In this document: positions 62,612 through 64,000 of the stretch, one piece after another
Position numbering within the stretch: the first letter of the stretch is position 1
Layout of the letters: every line of letters begins with the position of its first letter
DNA from: RPQJ01 sp963846315
Lineage (GTDB): Bacteria > Pseudomonadota > Gammaproteobacteria > Steroidobacterales > Steroidobacteraceae
Length of the DNA: 64,000 nt
Assembly: GCA_963846315.1 (NCBI GenBank)
Contig: CAWJVM010000003.1
Location: 1 to 64,000 of the forward strand
Reading direction: 5' to 3'
Position numbers and translations under genes: made by a program
The notes under the pieces: generated by a model
The model's input: only the letters and a program-made list of their open reading frames with translations
Told to the model about the DNA's origin: nothing
Database searches by the model: none

Positions 62612-63358
62612 ATGATTCGCGTCGAAGGGCTGCGGAAGTCGTTTGCGACCCGCACCGGCCGCGTGCAAGCCGTCGATGGCGTCAGCTTCACGGCTGCCAA
62701 TGGGCAGATCACCGGGTTGCTGGGACCGAACGGCGCCGGCAAGACCACCATTCTGCGGATGCTGTACACGCTGATGTCTCCCGAGGCGGGCCGCGTGCTG
62801 GTCGACGGCATCGACGCGGCCGTCGAGCCCACCCGCGTGCGCGAGCGCCTCGGCGTGCTGCCCGACGCGCGCGGAATCTACAAGCGGCTGACGGCGCGCG
62901 AGAATATCGCGTACTTCGGCGCGCTGCAGGGGCTCGACCATCGCCTCATCGCCGAGCGCATCGAGCGACTCGTGTCCGCGCTCGAAATGCGCGACTTCAT
63001 CGACCGTCGTGCCGAGGGGTTCTCGCAGGGCCAGCGCACGAAGACCGCGATTGCACGGGCGCTGGTGCACGCCCCGCGCAACGTGCTGCTCGACGAGCCG
63101 ACCAACGGGCTCGACGTGATGACCACGCGCTCGCTGCGCAACTTCCTGCTCGAGCAGCGTGCCGAAGGCCGCTGCGTGCTGCTGTCGAGTCACATCATGC
63201 AGGAGGTCGCGCGGCTCTGTGACCGGATCGTCCTGGTCGCGCACGGGCACGTCGTTGCCGACGGCACGCCGGATGAACTCCGCGAGTCCACGGGTTGCGC
63301 CAACCTCGAGGATGCGTTCGTCAAGACGATCGGCTCGGACGAGGGGCTGTTCGCATGA
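62612..63358 (+). CDS. ABC transporter ATP-binding protein (NatA-like)
   Basis: 248-aa ATPase. Walker A GPNGAGKTT near residue 41, signature FSQGQRTKTAIARAL, Walker B VLLDEPTNGLD, and the H-loop SSHIMQEV. FSQGQ with the NatA-type gene order suggests a sodium-efflux or similar exporter. ATG 62612 follows the hydrolase by 10 bases, and the end overlaps the permease start (ATGA). Confidence 0.92.
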   Translation: MIRVEGLRKSFATRTGRVQAVDGVSFTAANGQITGLLGPNGAGKTTILRMLYTLMSPEAGRVLVDGIDAAVEPTRVRERLGVLPDARGIYKRLTARENIAYFGALQGLDHRLIAERIERLVSALEMRDFIDRRAEGFSQGQRTKTAIARALVHAPRNVLLDEPTNGLDVMTTRSLRNFLLEQRAEGRCVLLSSHIMQEVARLCDRIVLVAHGHVVADGTPDELRESTGCANLEDAFVKTIGSDEGLFA

Positions 63359-64000
63359 GGGCGCTGTGGGTCGTCCTGCGCAAGGAATTGCTCGACGCGT
63401 TTCGCGACCGGCGCATGTTGCTGATTGCGTTTCGTCGTGATTCCGCTGGCGATTCCGTTGATCCTGGCGGGCACCAACGCGCTCAGCGCACGCAAGCAGT
63501 TGCAGCAGCTCGAAGGCCCGCTGGAGCTGCCGGTGGTCGGGGCGGAGCATGCCCCGAACCTCGTCGCGTGGCTGCAATCGCACAACGTGACAGGTGCTGC
63601 CTGCGCCACAGGATGCCGATGCGGCCGTGCGTTCGCAGGAGCACGACGTCGTCCTGCGCATCGACGCGAAGTACGGCGAGGACTGGCGCGCCGGTCGACC
63701 TGCCAGCGTCGAGATGGTCTTCGACAGCTCGCGGCCACTGGCTTCCGGCGCGACGGTGTCGCGACTGAGCGGGCTGCTCGATGGTTACGGCAGCACCGTC
63801 GGCACGCTGCGGCTCGTGGCGCGGGGCATTCATCCCGCGGTCGCGAATCCGCTGCAGGTCGCCACGCGTGACGTGGCGACGCCCGCGGCGCGATTCGACC
63901 TTTCCCAGCAGATCCTGCCGTACCTGTTGCTGCTGCTGGCGTTCATCGGCGGCATGCAGCTCGCGATCGATGCCACTGCGGGCGAGCGCGAGCGGCAGTC
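63355..64000 (+). pseudogene. ABC transporter permease (NatB-like), two frameshifts, runs off window
   Basis: Start of a permease: MRALWVVLRKELLDAFRDRR from ATG 63355. The frame then breaks twice. Reading TT for TTT at 63430-63432 restores LLIAFVVIPLAIPL, and reading G for GG at 63593-63594 restores a VTVLPAPQDADAAVRSQEH-type join. With both repairs the sequence stays open to base 64000, ending in a helix (LLLLLAFIGGMQLAI). The membrane part and C-terminus lie beyond the window. The double shift in 200 bases strongly suggests assembly errors. Confidence 0.85.

Overview
This 64 kb window is chromosomal DNA of a high-GC proteobacterium, most likely a gammaproteobacterium with an aerobic or microaerobic respiratory lifestyle. 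This is inferred from the gene families and layout, without any database search. Coding density is very high, most neighbouring genes overlap by 1-11 bases, and I see no tRNA, rRNA, CRISPR array, insertion sequence or phage gene. No stretch longer than about 300 bases lacks a gene.

Region by region. 72-6481 (+) is an uptake [NiFe]-hydrogenase operon (hyaABC-like structural genes, then the HyaD protease, HyaE, HyaF and a rubredoxin-HybE fusion). The small subunit has the six-cysteine proximal cluster of oxygen-tolerant group 1d enzymes. 6501-7736 is a cation/proton antiporter. 7733-13316 (-) holds a GNAT acetyltransferase, an MsbA-like ABC exporter, a tannase-family esterase and an acyl-CoA synthetase, divergent from an acyl-CoA dehydrogenase at 13430. 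14607-16715 (-) holds small envelope and metabolic genes. 16750-30210 (-) is the complete 14-gene complex I operon nuoA-N followed by a CBS-domain protein. Divergent from it, 30357-33879 (+) is frdCAB, a Wolinella-type dihaem menaquinol:fumarate reductase / succinate dehydrogenase. Together the hydrogenase, complex I and FrdCAB form a respiratory core that feeds and drains the quinone pool.

33915-36974 holds YceH, a PlsC acyltransferase, a thioesterase and a dienelactone hydrolase. 36991-41091 (-) is an ECF sigma / FecR / TonB-receptor surface-signalling unit. 41274-45657 (+) is the most unusual block: a 'thermostable hemolysin' GNAT-like protein, an acyl-adenylating enzyme, a haem-oxygenase-like diiron oxidase (HDO) candidate, an SDR reductase and a secreted TPR protein. 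It looks like an undescribed biosynthetic route to an acyl-derived metabolite. 45638-52445 holds TruC, an SDR, a rhomboid protease, an esterase, an S9 peptidase and a Rieske oxygenase. 52506-61001 (-) holds a DUF2339 membrane protein, two phytoene-desaturase-like FAD oxidoreductases, a GcvT-like folate-dependent transferase, GTP cyclohydrolase I and a second rhomboid. 61083-64000 (+) holds a TAP-like hydrolase and a NatAB-type ABC transporter that runs off the window.

At least six otherwise well-conserved genes (nuoL, the acyl-adenylating enzyme, the S9 peptidase, one FAD oxidoreductase, the TAP-like hydrolase and natB, which is hit twice) are each broken by a one-base shift, several in short homopolymers. 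The end of nuoN is also abnormal. The pattern points to indel errors in the assembly more than to biological decay.
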